A stretch of 64,000 nt of DNA from Cryptomeria japonica (lineage: Eukaryota > Streptophyta > Pinopsida > Cupressales > Cupressaceae): assembly GCF_030272615.1 (NCBI RefSeq), contig NC_081415.1, forward strand, positions 605,687,137 through 605,751,136. Direction: 5' to 3'. The notes beneath the pieces are model-generated. The model was not told the DNA's origin and did no database searches. It saw only the letters and a program-made list of their open reading frames with translations. A program made the translations under genes and the position numbers. Every line of letters starts with the position of its first letter. The first letter of the stretch is position 1. Of this stretch, positions 1 through 11,394 are shown one piece after another.

Positions 1-1119
1 ATTTTGCAATATCAGTTATAACTTATCAATTGTCAATCATTTTGGATCATCTTGGATCCTATTTAATCTTCAATCATTGGTTTTTTTATCATTTTTTATC
101 GATTTTTCATCGGTCTTTATCAATATCCTTATCAATTCAAGATTCATCAAATCAATCTTTGATCGATTCATCATCAAACTCATCAATCACCAATCTTTGT
201 CAATTTTGGATCAATTATTCATTTATCCTTTATCAATTATCCTCTATCAATTTAATCTGTTTGTCAATCAGTGTCATATCATTATAAAATCTTTGGAATT
301 TATTCTTTTGATCATGATCAACATCATTTATCTATTGCATTGATTGCATCATGACCTAATTGTCACCTATTCCATTTCTAGTTTGTCTCCTAGGGTTTAA
401 TGATTAATTCATTTAATCTTTTATCAACACTTCTCTTTAGGCCAAATGAATTTATTCATTTATCCTAAGTGTCTCATGTCACAATTAAATTAATTATTTA
501 ATTGGCTAATTTATTTTCCTTTTGTAAGTTAATTAATAAATGAAAATTTATTAATTAATTCCACCTATTTATCATAGTTTGAAGGGTATTTTCTCTCCAA
601 TCGTGTCATAATAAATAAGCAAATTTTAAGGCCAATTTGTCATAATTTGGAAGCTTAAATATCTCTCAATTTGTCATTAATTTTTCATAGAAATTTGTCA
701 TAAATTGGCATAGTATTTGTCATGCTTTGTACCCTCATCATGCCAATTTGAAATCAAATTGATTCTTCCAATTTGTCATGCTAATTTTATGTCCTCATCC
801 AATTTGCCTATAAATTAAGCTCATTCTTCAATCATTGGCAACCATTCTTTGAGTAACCTTATGCTACAAATTTTATCTTGAAATATTTCTTTCACTTGCA
901 TTTGCTTTGTAGGTCGGATCCATACATCTAATTTGAAGGAGAAAGAAGGACAATGGAGGCCAATGAAGGGAGACATTTGTGATGGTTTGCATTTCAGTTT
1001 GAATGTCTTGTCTTTCATTCCTTTATTAAGTGTATTAGGACTTGATTTCCTTGCATTTTAAGTTTTGTGGTTGCCTAATTTATATTCTTTGATGTCCATT
1101 CCCCGATCTCCTAATTACA
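1..1119 (+). repeat. Gypsy LTR, same family as element E (5' end off window)
   Basis: This stretch aligns by eye with the LTR at 52719-54149. Shared segments include the block around 395-560 (AATTGGCTAA, then AATTAATAAATGAAAA), the CTATAAATT box, a stretch near 1000 (TTGAATGTCTTG) and the closing CTAATTACA, matching CTAGCTACA at 54141-54149. Position 1 corresponds to roughly 200 bp inside the LTR, so the start is outside the window. No primer site follows position 1119. Copia B coding sequence follows instead, so this is the 3' LTR of an element lying to the left, or a solo LTR. It interrupts the B reverse transcriptase. Confidence 0.8.
808..816 (+). promoter_or_regulatory. TATA box of the Gypsy LTR
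   Basis: CTATAAATT is preceded by CAATTTG and followed about 15 bp later by TTCTTCAATCA. The same arrangement is at 53814-53822 in the E LTR. Conservation between two otherwise diverged copies supports a U3/R promoter core. The function is inferred. Confidence 0.55.
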
Positions 1120-1203
1120 GTACCATATGCATACAAGTTTGGCCTTATTTCAAATTGTGTTTTTATCTTCATTCAACTTATTTCTAAAGACTTATTTCAT
1201 ACC
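1120..1203 (-). pseudogene. Copia B: start of reverse transcriptase (fragment)
   Basis: Read on the minus strand from 1203, this gives G-M-K-stop-V-F-R-N-K-L-N-E-D, then N-K-A-K-L-V-C. That is the well-known opening of Copia reverse transcriptase (consensus GTKWVFRNK, later RLVCKGY). Two stops are visible. It continues the frame that breaks off at 12046, where the minus strand ends in V-V-G-T. The two halves are separated by element A, whose target duplication lies at the joint. The far end is cut by the Gypsy LTR ending at 1119, after the residues equivalent to CKGY. The rest of the B polymerase must lie left of the window. Confidence 0.85.
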
Positions 1204-1999
1204 TGTTGGCAAATGCACACTCCAATGAGAAATTGTAGGTGATTGAAGGTATTGTCATTGATGGTAAACTTACAATCATATGTCACCGACAGGCACCGGC
1301 ACTAGCAGACTCTACACCGGCATATAGTTCACCGGCACCAAAAAGAAAGATTACCGACACCATGGCCGACAGGAAATTTGTATAAATGTAATTTGTACTT
1401 AATTGTAAAAACTTTTAAGAGCCGACTTGACGGATTGTAATATGACTCATATAAGTATGAGATCATTTTAGATCATTTAGGATGTGATGATGAAAGGATT
1501 AATGCAGACCAAATATGTGAATTGTAAGACAGATATTGGATAAGGATTTATGTATATTGCAGAGCTTAAATCGGTACTAAATCTGGCATAGTAGATGCCG
1601 ATCTGAAGTAGTACAAGATATTGGATTTGTATAATCCACTTTTGTAAGTCAGTGAGACTTCTTTTGTAACTGAGCAATGAGCTCTAGGCACTTGGCCTTC
1701 CTGCATGTGTAGGCCCCTATTGTAAATAGTAATATTCCCTTATTGGCTAGTAAGCGAATATTGTGGGTTACAAATCCCACTGAGGTATTTCCCACAATGG
1801 GTTTCCTCATTAAAATATTGTGTTATGGTGTTTCTTTCATGTTGTGGTTGTTATTCCTATTTACTGTAGTAATTCTGGTTTACCGATATATAGTTTTGAA
1901 TTGCTTTTCATGTTATAATTTAAGAAAGTTATTTTATCGATCATATACTAATTCACCCCCCCCCCCCCCACCTCTTAGTATCTTTGGAAATACTAACCA
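1204..1999 (+). repeat. 5' LTR of element A
   Basis: It starts TGTTGGCAAATGC and ends CTAACCA just before the primer site. Near 1283-1345 it carries several copies of CACCGGCA/CACCGACA. A TATA-like box is at 1381 and a poly-C run at 1956-1969 within the terminal block ATTCACCCCC...CTCTTAGTA. The matching copy is 7170-7319 plus 11395-12045. Confidence 0.85.
1381..1388 (+). promoter_or_regulatory. Candidate TATA box of the element A LTR
   Basis: TATAAATG lies within TTTGTATAAATGTA. The same box is kept at 11427-11434 in the other LTR copy, about 570-620 bp before the LTR ends. The role is inferred from position and conservation only. Confidence 0.4.
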
Positions 2000-2000
2000 T

Positions 2001-2012
2001 TGGTATCAGAGC
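2001..2012 (+). other. Primer-binding site (initiator Met tRNA), element A
   Basis: TGGTATCAGAGC, the standard complement of the 3' end of plant initiator Met tRNA, lies one base after the LTR end. This fixes the plus orientation of element A and is typical of Copia elements. Confidence 0.92.
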
Positions 2013-2069
2013 CTGGTCCTCTATTTTCAAAAGCCTAACAACTTGAGGAAGATCTTGACACCGGTAGAG

Positions 2070-3158
2070 ATGGAAAACTTGAGAAAGCAATTGGAAATAG
2101 CTCTTTCAGACTATGATGCAGAAAAAGTAAAGAATATCAAACTTGAAGATGATCTGAAGGCTGCACAAGATATTATTCAAGGACTTCAAGAAAATCTCAC
2201 TATTGCAAGGAATAAGAGAAGAGAACTTTGTGAAAAGATGTAGAATAATGATGATGAAAAAGAAACTCTTAATGATCTGGTAAACAAGCTAAGACAAGAA
2301 AACAATACATTGAAGAATGAGATGCAAGATATGACTGAGATTTTGTAAAGAAACTGAAAATTGGAAGAAGAGTGAAGAGGACTTGGTTAGAAGACTAAAT
2401 GATGTTGGAAATGAAAACACAAGACTCAGTCATGAAAATGATATGTTGAAGACATACTTGATGCACACACAAAATGACTCAAATGAACTCGTGAGACAGA
2501 AAGGAATCTTGGAGAGTGAACTGGCTACTACAAATAAACACAAGGAGAAATTCAAGAAAAGTTCAGAAGAACTTGTTGACATGCTGAAAAATCAAAAACC
2601 TAATGGTGATACAAATGGCCTTGGCTTTGAAGTTGGTGAAAGCTCTGGTATTGCAAACAATCATGATCATAGCAAACTGGTAAGACAACCTAATGCTTAC
2701 AAATTTAATGGGAAATGCTTTCACTATAACAAGTATGGTCATAGAGAAAATCAATGTAGATCTAGAAATTGCCAGAGCACTAATATACCCACCGATCAAT
2801 GTTCTAAATGCAACAAAGTTGGTCATAATTCAGAAAATTGTAGAATGAATGTAAGATGTTATGTTTGTGGAAGATTTGGACATCTATCTAATCAATGTAG
2901 AACACATACCGGCATAGGATATGGGAAAGCTATTCAGAAAAAAATAATGTGACTTGTTATGCTTGTAACAAGATTGGACATATTGCAAAATTTTGTAGAA
3001 ACAAGACATCACTGCCAAATAACAAAGGACCCAACCTGAAAGGTAAAGAAAAAGTTGAAGAGGTAAAGCAAGAATTCTCAAAGCAATGGATCAGAAAGTC
3101 AAATCAGAATGTTGATAGGAATACTCCTCCACTAGTAGGAGACTCTTCATCTAACTGA
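2070..3158 (+). pseudogene. Element A ORF1: coiled-coil, zinc-knuckle gag-like protein (broken)
   Basis: The first ATG after the primer site (2070) opens a charged, heptad-like region (MENLRKQLEIALSDYDAEK onward) interrupted by a stop at 2241. A frame change follows before 2383, and a second lies near 2949. The C-terminal half has four CCHC-type zinc knuckles. The first, at about 2719-2760, starts CFHYNKYGH, with Tyr where the second Cys should be. The second starts CSKCNKVGH, the third CYVCGRFGH and the fourth CYACNKIGH (near 2952). A Lys-rich tail ends at 3158. Zinc knuckles are the nucleic-acid-binding part of retroelement Gag. The usual Copia gag N-terminal domain is not seen, so this may be a truncated or divergent Gag. 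Confidence 0.75.
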
Positions 3159-3459
3159 AGGAAAATCCTTTAGGGGTTTAGCAACAAATTGAAAAACATG
3201 CTAATATACCTTCGGTTGATGGTGAGAAGTTAAATTACTTCTTTACCGATAGATGAGTTAAGTTGTGACTTAACCGGCAAGCATTAAATGTGGTAGTTGG
3301 AAAAAATAACATTATAAAGTAAGTGTTTTGGCTCTTTTTCATTCAATGAATATTCAAATCTCTCGAGAGTGCAAAAATTATGAGCAAGGGCATCCATAGC
3401 GAAAGGAAGCAAATAATTCAAGCACACCTACCTAAAGGTAGATTAAGGTATTTATAACC
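3159..3459 (+). other. Spacer between ORF1 and ORF2 of element A
   Basis: About 300 bp with no recognised coding motif. A short reading (HANIPSVDGEKLNYFF) near 3195-3245 suggests eroded coding sequence. The spacer ends TATTTATAACC directly before the ORF2 ATG, a favourable start context (ACCATGG). Confidence 0.4.
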
Positions 3460-6400
3460 ATGGCATCCTCCTTTGTTCCTGAATTCATTGCAAACCTTAT
3501 TATTGTAGAAGAATTTAAATGCCATAGAGCCGTGTTTAAGATCATTCCCAACATTGCAAAGAAAGATGATACCCTAGGGGAATTCTCTCAAATTCCTAAA
3601 GGAGTAGTATATGCTGAAGACCCTAGAATGTACATACATTGCCACATAGAAGAACTAGGAGATGAAGAAATCAAAAATATGTATCAGACTATTTTATGTG
3701 ATGAATCTAGAAACATCAAACTGGAACATAAGATAGTGGAAACCCTAGGTTTTACTAAAATCCTTAGTATCTTGGATTTTCCCAAGGATGTTATAAGGAT
3801 TGTGCTAAGTAAAGTGCATGGTGAATTCTTTTGGTTAGATTCAATTCATAAGATCATGAAAGAGGCACTTAGGGCAGTGACAAGCTTACCCTCCACCAAT
3901 AGCAAGCTTGACAAAACTAAGAAGGTCTCTAATGACACTGTAAAGACCCTAACTAGTGCAACTTTTGACAAGAGATCACTTAGATTCAATGATGTTAAAT
4001 ATGTAAATGTCAAATTCATTAGCATGGTACTTGGCTACAAAGCTACTCATACAAACAGACTAAACTTAGTCTCTAGCTTATGTATTAAAAGTGCTTATGA
4101 CTTAGTGAACAACAATGCTAAGATTGACATTTGTGAATGGCTAAAAGATGAACTAATAGAAAATCTAAAGAAAATAAAAGGTGACAAGAAGGGAACTTTC
4201 AGATTTGGCAACCTACTTTTAAGCTTAATGTTGTATATCACCAAGTACCTAGTACTAGCAAGAAAGAATTTGAATTTGATATATCGGTAGGAAAATAGCT
4301 ACTGAACCTATTGAACAACATGGGAGAAAACAGAGATAAGAACATCAATGAATATTTCCAAGCATTTAAGGAAAAGTTGAAATCTAGAACAAGACTATCC
4401 CAAGCAATTGTTGACAAATACAAAGATGGCATATGCTTTGTGGTAAAGAAAGATGAAATCTAGATGGAAGCAGCTATCCCAAGAACTATTTGGGTAACTG
4501 AAATAGGATATGAAGCTAATGAAAACATAATTGAGACATATGAAAAAGCTCTACTTGAGGCACCAAGAAAACTGGATGAGAAATTCTTTGGCAATGCTGA
4601 AACAATTGAGAGTAGTATTCAATCACAGAAAAGAATTAAGAAAACTGAACAAATAGTGAGGAAAGGCACCAAACAAGCTAAATAAATTAAGGAAGATGTA
4701 TTCAAGCAAATTGGTATTAAGGAAAGTGAGTTAGAAGGACTTCAACTAGAAGCTCATCTTTCACAGGTTGCAACTTCTTCTGAAAGTGATATATCGACCG
4801 AATTCAAAAGGGTAGTAAGGAAAAGAAGACCCTCACCAACACCCTCACCTACACCCAAAAGAACAAGACAAAAGCAACAGGCAGTGAGGCCTCCAGTTAA
4901 GAAGTTAACTCCAAAGAAGAAGAAGGTAAAATAGGATATTGCTCCACTAGACAAAATTCTAAGTAAAATAACTGAGGATGGAAAATTGAAAAATATTACC
5001 AAGCTGTATAACACACTTTCTACTGATGATAAAGAAAGCCTTGAGAATAGTGTAATCTTACACTTAGACATATACAAGAAATTTTTTATGGAGATTGTTG
5101 ATGATATACCCACTGATTTATACAGAAGACTAGAAGCTAGAAGGGTAGCTATTGTTGAGTTAGACAAAAAGATAAAAATAGAAAAATTACTTGCAGTTCA
5201 CCTAGTGAACTCCACAGAAAAGATAGATCAATTAATCAGCGAGGCCAATCGGATAATATTTTCAACCGATCATCAACATTTTGCACTTATGGTAGGAAGA
5301 GTGAATGAAATTTTAGAAGAGACTGTAGATTAATGGGATATATTCTTTGTTGTAAAAGAGGAACAAGAATAACTTAAAAGACCTAAGACTATCAGAGTCT
5401 ATCAAAAGGACAGGGATAAGGGGAAAGGTAAGGAAGGTGGACTTTCGAGCCTAAAAGTAACTAATAACCTACCCCCACCTCTTTCTAATACTCCACTGGT
5501 AGAAACCATTGACACACAACCAGCAATAGAGAGTATGGAGACTCCTCTTGAGGATACAAATCTCGAGTCAGAAATTTTGTACACTATGAACATAGACACC
5601 CAAGAGGTAAATATTGTGGTAGATAAGGAATCAACTGAGAAGACAAATGTGGCAATAGAGCCACCAGTAGAAAATGTTGGAATTGATAACATTGGAATTG
5701 GGGAACAACAACAAACTGAAGAATCAAATGATCCCCCAAACACTGGGAAGACAAAGACCACATATGTGCATACTATTGCATCTATTGAGCCACCGACAAC
5801 TACAGAAATTGAAAAAACAACTAAGTCACTGGCAGTAGATAGTGCAGAGGTGAATACGGAGAAATCGACAGTGGATACCATTGGTAAAACATTAGAAACA
5901 CTAGTAGATAATACTGAGACTACATTAGAAAAACCAACAATTGAGAGCACAAAGAAATCCACTGAGGCACAGGTTGAGAAACTGAAACAAAAACAGTTAG
6001 AGTCATAGGTTCAAATAGAGATAGCACCACCTTCAGCTGAAAAGCCTAAACCTTTGCTAGTAAAAATGCAAACACAAACTGACCTACCAAAGGTCGAAAC
6101 AAGAAAAGTTATTACTACAATCGACAGCATGGAGATTGTGAAAACAGTTTGGTAGACATCTGGTACTTCAATGACAAAATTTAGACCAACAAATGTGACA
6201 AAGGTATTATTAGATTTTATTAAGAAAATCATTGAGTGTAATGCACAAGCCTATGAGGATATTGATGACACAATTCCTATTCTTAAATTGATAGCACCCA
6301 AGTGCATTGTGGGAAGTAAAGATTCTTTGAGCTAATTAGACACATTGTCTAAATATATAACTGACAATCTATTTACACTAGACCAGATAAATGAAGACAC

Positions 6401-6980
6401 ATTCAAAGAGAGAATGAATAAGGAGAAAGAAAAATTCTTTGTGGAAATAGTGAAGAAGAATAAGGAACAAATGGAAACCTTATTACCAGCACAAGGAGAA
6501 ATAGTTTTGGATTTCAAGAAACTGTACAGAGATACCTCCAAAACTGATATTTTGATAGAGGACATAGATTCGGAGATCAGCAAAGCACAAGAAGAAATTA
6601 ACAAAATTGCTGACAATTTAATAGGAACATCAAATCCATTTTTAGAAATTGAAAAGAACATTACAGATCTTGAGGAGAAAATTGAGAAGTTAGAAAAAGA
6701 TAAAGAAAAGATAAAGGTTAAGGCAAAGGATTTAAAATGCAAACTAGATTACCTCATTTCTTTGAGAAAAGAAATTTCTAAGGCTCTGGTTCTCGAACTT
6801 AAGACACCAGAAGAGAAAATGAACATACTCACCAGTACAGTTTAGAGAACAGAAGCAGTATTAAAGGACAACAAAAGGTTCAGCGACAGTCAAAATTTTG
6901 CATTGGCAGACATCTATCAAATTGTAACCCCCGAGTTACAAGGATCTAGGCAGGAACCACACTCCACTAATAGTGAATGA
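3460..6980 (+). pseudogene. Element A ORF2: long unrecognised ORF (broken)
   Basis: It starts at ATG 3460 in the context ACCATGG. After one frame change near 4250 it stays in a single frame to TGA 6978-6980, about 1170 codons, broken by roughly nine stops (for example 4461, 4683, 4932, 5331, 6006, 6843). Contents in order: an N-terminal globular-looking region (MASSFVPEFIANLIIVEE, to about 4260), a basic stretch near 4810-4930 (RKRRPSPTPSPTPKRTR), an acidic Thr/Glu/Pro-rich tract (5535-6005), and a coiled-coil region (6345-6845, for example LEEKIEKLEKDKEK). I see no reverse transcriptase, integrase, protease or RNase H motif. It takes the place of pol. It could be an envelope-like or accessory ORF as in some Sirevirus-type Copia elements, or captured host sequence. 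I do not recognise the family. Confidence 0.6.
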
Positions 6981-7169
6981 CAACCTTTGTCATTGATGTC
7001 AAAGGGGGAGTAGTGGAGATGAGAAAAATGAATGAAGAAAGATATCATCAGCTCAGGGGGAGCACACATTTTGATAACACAATTTTGGTAAGATGATTTT
7101 GGCAAATTCTTTTTGGACACTTTTTGGATTTTTCTCATGAGTGTTGCCATCAATGCCAAAGTGGGAGAT
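6981..7169 (+). other. Polypurine-tract cluster of element A
   Basis: CAAAGGGGGAG (7000-7010), TCAGGGGGAGC (near 7053-7063) and CAAAGTGGGAGAT (7157-7169) precede the 3' LTR at 7170. The last is the tract next to the LTR. Repeated tracts are described for Sirevirus-type Copia elements. Confidence 0.75.
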
Positions 7170-7921
7170 TGTTGGCAAATGCATACTCCAATGAGAAATT
7201 GTAGGTGATTGAAGGTATTGTCATTGATGGCAACCTTACAATCATATGTCACCGACAGACACCGACACTGATAGACTCTACACCAGCATACAGTTCACCG
7301 GCACCAAAAAGAAAGATTATGTCATGCCCAAAATTTAGGGCAAAAATGGAATGATTTTTTTTTTTTAAATACTAATTATTTAACAAAGTTCGCTAACTTG
7401 ACATGCATCAACATGTTTGCCATATCATTATTCGAGCTAACTCTGATACTACTCTAAGTAACGAAATTAATTAAAATTTATTTGTGGAAAACTAAATGAT
7501 TTAATTTATTTTCTCATCAAACATAGTCAATAGTTTAATTAAATTCAACTCATTAAAAATAGTAGATGAAGATAAATTTAATCTCCAATAAGACTATATA
7601 ATCTAAAATCCATTTTAAAACAATAATTAAAATAATCGATTAAAGTGTCAATTAATTTCTTAATAAATGTTTCCATAAGTTTATTTTTATTAAAATCAAA
7701 AGAACACAATCCTTTCCTTTTATAGTTCCATGATTGACAACCAACTCTTAATTAAATAGCTGATTTACCATTAATACACATAATGTATTCTAGAATATCT
7801 TTATTATATGTAACTAAGTTAGATATATTCTTTCCTTAGCAAATATTAATACAACGTACTCATTTTCATTCAAATAATTTAGCTCTTAGAGAACCCATTA
7901 ATATCTAATATCTACACCATT

Positions 7922-7923
<2 letters not shown>

Positions 7924-8007
<84 letters not shown>
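7924..8007. repeat. (TA)n microsatellite
   Basis: About 84 bp of uninterrupted TA repeats inside insert C. Shorter TA tracts follow at 8064-8079 and 8649-8679. Confidence 0.95.
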
Positions 8008-8011
<4 letters not shown>

Positions 8012-8254
8012 TTTATGTCTTTATTCTCCATTTAACCCTAACCATTTCTTTATTTCCTCTTTATATATATATATATATTTTATTTTTTTAAACATCACAC
8101 TTCACTTATTTACCCTAGCCCTAACTGGGCTAGGGTTCCATTTTATTTCCTATGTTTTCTAGGGGGGGGTGCTCAGCATTTTATGCAAGGTCGGTGGCAT
8201 TTTTTATTTCCAGTGGGCCGAATGTGGAAGAGGCGGCGGGTGTGCCGAGTGCTA

Positions 8255-8445
8255 CCCATTGTGCGGTTACACAATGGGGCGTGGGCGTCGCCCACTGTGT
8301 GCCCACACAATGGTGGCGCTGGGCGCCGCCCAATGTGTGGCCACATAGTGGTGGAGTTTCAGTGCCACCCACTGTGTGATCACACAGTGGCGGCGTTTCG
8401 GCACCGCCCACTGTGTGTTCACATAGTGGGGTGCGGCCTGAAACC
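8255..8445. repeat. GC-rich tandem array of hairpin units
   Basis: Five units start at 8255, 8291, 8329, 8368 and 8407 (periods 36, 38, 39, 39). Each begins CCCA(C/T/A)TGTG and contains an inverted repeat, in its best form arms CCACTGTGTG and CACACAGTGG (unit 4, perfect). Unit 1 has arms CCCATTGTG and CACAATGGG, also perfect, with matching changes in both arms. Units 2, 3 and 5 have one or two mismatches. Spacers such as GGCGCTGGGCGCC are also self-complementary. The array is much richer in GC than its surroundings. No coding role is evident. Confidence 0.85.
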
Positions 8446-8449
8446 CATG

Positions 8450-8645
8450 GTAAACAAAAAAAAAATTTAAACAAAGTTTTAATAAGTAAATTTTTTTTTG
8501 TTTATTTTTTATTTTTTAAATTAATTATTATATATTTATATGTATATGTATATATATTAATTACAAGCACATTATTTTCTTTTTTTCTTTTTTTAAACCT
8601 AAATGTAGTGTTTATATCTATATATATATGTATATATATTTAAAA

Positions 8646-8684
<39 letters not shown>

Positions 8685-11394
8685 GCATCTGAACTCAGTA
8701 CTCTATTCTGTACAAAATATATAGGGATTTTAAATTTATTTTTAAAGCCTACACAGATGATTTAATAATAATCTGATTTTCAGCAAGTATAAATATACAT
8801 TTGTTTTTTTTGTTTGTTTTAGAACTATTTGTTTCAATAAATCTAGTTATCTATAGATTTTATATGCTGCAATAAGTAAATAACAGAGTTTAATAATTTT
8901 AACAGCGACTATATACAAATGCAATTAACTATGTGATTTTATTTTCTGCAACTTAATATAATGATAGATTCCAATAGCAACTTTAACCATCTAGAATCCT
9001 TTAACTTTAACCATGCGATAGGATTTAAACTGAAACATTTATATTTGAAAACAACATGCATGCAATCATTAAATCATCTTTTTTTTGTAACAGGATTTAA
9101 ACTCAAACATCTATAATCAAAACAACAAGCATGCAAGCATTAAATCATTTCTTTATTTCCTTGGTTTATTTCATAAGCATAAAGGGATTAAAAACAATTT
9201 CTTGTCGTTCAAAACTTTATATTCTCAACAAGATTAAATTTAAAAACAAAAGAAACTCTTAGGAACTAATTCCATAATTATTCACTTCATTGCTACAGAA
9301 TCTAAATTTCTATATTTCTTTAATGTACTTTTAAAAGACTTGTCATTTTACAAATAGGTCTCTCATTATTAATAAATGAGGACTCTTTAAAATAAATCAT
9401 TACATATACAAATAATTTTCTGCACAAAACTCCTGCAACCTTTCACTTGTCCTATTCTTTTCTCCCAACAATCCTGCATAATAAATCACAAATATGACCA
9501 TGGAGTGCTCACCTCCTAGCCTAGGCTAACTGGTAGCCACCCCCGAGCTCAGAGAACCAAGCCCTAGATGGGTAACAAACATGCAGAGACATAGAAGACA
9601 GAAAACACACAGATTTTCAAACACACTCCCAACTTGGCTACACTGCACCACACTTTGGTGATGACCTTTTCAAGGGTGGTAGTGGACCAATACCCTGAGG
9701 AGAACTGCAAGTATGGAAAAAAATATGAAGCCACCTCATGGCACAACAAATACATCAAGAATTTCAACCCCTTGTTCCTTATGCCCCCCAAGGCATTCTA
9801 GCCTTATATCCCTCCTTATGACCCCCATTGCACAAACAGGCCATGCAGCAAGGTGACACAAAATCCCTTGTGATCGCTCTCAAAATGAGAGTCTCTCAAT
9901 CGAGGGTTGTCACTGCTACCACCCACAAGATCCTCCTCTCCCCCAAGAGTAAGAGGTCTTGAAAAACTCCCAAAAACACATACAAAACATAATGCAAAAT
10001 ACCAAATGAAATTCCCAAAAAGGTCATACAAGAAAACAGAGCTCTTACACCAACAAACCTTCAAAACACATGCAAACAGAAGTCATTTAAAGAAGAATGT
10101 AACCAACCTTAATCTGCCCAAAGGTAGGATAGTATTTGAGGAAGAGCTACCCAAATCCATGAATCTTCTTCTTCTACCCTTAGCCAAATTTTCTATTCAA
10201 ATCTATTCTATTCTTTTCAAAAATTCTCTTGTCTCCAAAAATGGAGAGTGGGTGATTACCCTCAAATTTTCAAATTCTTTCTTAAGAAGCTCATTCTCTC
10301 AGTTCTCACAAGTTTCTAAAAACTAAAGAGGAAGGTAAGACAGAATGGGAAAGAGAACTCTCATTCGAATAGGAAAGTTTACAACTAGGTTCAAACTTCT
10401 AATTTCAATTTTCGCACAACTTAGAAAAGCCAAATTTTAGAGTGTCTAAAAGGTCACTTAGGAGTAGAAACTTGCCTAAAATTACCCCTAACCCTTAGGT
10501 ATACCTTATGGGCTTTAGGAAACCCTATTAAACTACCCCTAGGTGTTCATTTAACCCATTTTAAACCCCTCTGAAGTTTATTGTCGGGTCAAACATATGT
10601 TGACCTCTCCAAAGATTCTTTTCCCAAGGTATTTATGACATCACGTTACATTAATTGAAAAATCTATAGTTGAACACTTTCCCACCAAGAGACAAAAATA
10701 AAACATTTAAACTTAAATCCACACATGTGTCAAGTGACACAAATAAAACACTTTTACAATTTAAAACATGAAATCGTCTCTTGTGGATTTTACACAATAA
10801 ATTTAAATAACACTTAACACACATGTAGCATATACTGTTATGAATAAAATACAACACAAATGGGGTGTTGTCTCTCCAAATAGACAACCCCTGGCTTACG
10901 AACATACATAAGTCTAGGTTTGGTTCTCCATAAATTTTCCATGGTCACATGGATAACTTCCTACGCATCTCAATTTACACATTAGTACTTTCAAATATCC
11001 ACATATAATATAATTCAAAGGAATAACAATACACATCATCACTTGCATACAATTTACATCTGCACAAATTAAATACATCTTTTATCAAGCAATTTCACAT
11101 AAGCAATTTCATCCTAATTCACATAAACTTAACCATACATCATAGTTCCATTATCATAGTAAAGTCCTACAAATTCAATAACGACATCTATCATCACAAT
11201 ATCATCTTATCTAACAATCATGTAGTGTTCTATCTCATAAAGCATATAAGTAAATCATCAAAATATAGCAATGTTATCCAAATCCTGAAATCATATAAGT
11301 TCTAAGTTTCAAAATGCATCAAAATAAAGTATCCATAATAGTCTAAATATAAAATCCATTGAAATTTCAAACTAAGTTGAGGTGAGGCCTCATA
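8450..11394. other. Anonymous part of insert C
   Basis: About 2.9 kb of AT-rich sequence with short open frames only (for example 9564-10326). None shows a domain motif or biased composition. I see no gene here. Confidence 0.6.

Larger units (their letters stand above)
7320..11394 (-). mobile_element. Insert C: probable 4.07-kb solo LTR
   Basis: It is flanked by GATTA at 7315-7319 and 11395-11399, and the host LTR reads straight through when it is removed. The left end TGTCATGCCC is, on the minus strand, GGGCATGACA, a common plant LTR 3' terminus. The right end reads TATGAGGCC on the minus strand, so the first bases are non-canonical. No second copy of either end, no primer site, no polypurine tract and no coding region were found inside, so a solo LTR is the simplest reading. 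It holds a long AT microsatellite, a GC-rich hairpin array (8255-8445) and otherwise anonymous sequence from 8450 to 11394. A non-LTR origin is possible. Confidence 0.6.

Noticed and set aside
8255-8445. CRISPR-like array
   Set aside because: The context is a plant retroelement, units are contiguous hairpins without unique spacers, and no cas gene exists.
8152-8474. Overlapping open frames across the hairpin array
   Set aside because: All three overlapping frames are open simply because of GC content and repeat structure. No start context or domain supports a protein.
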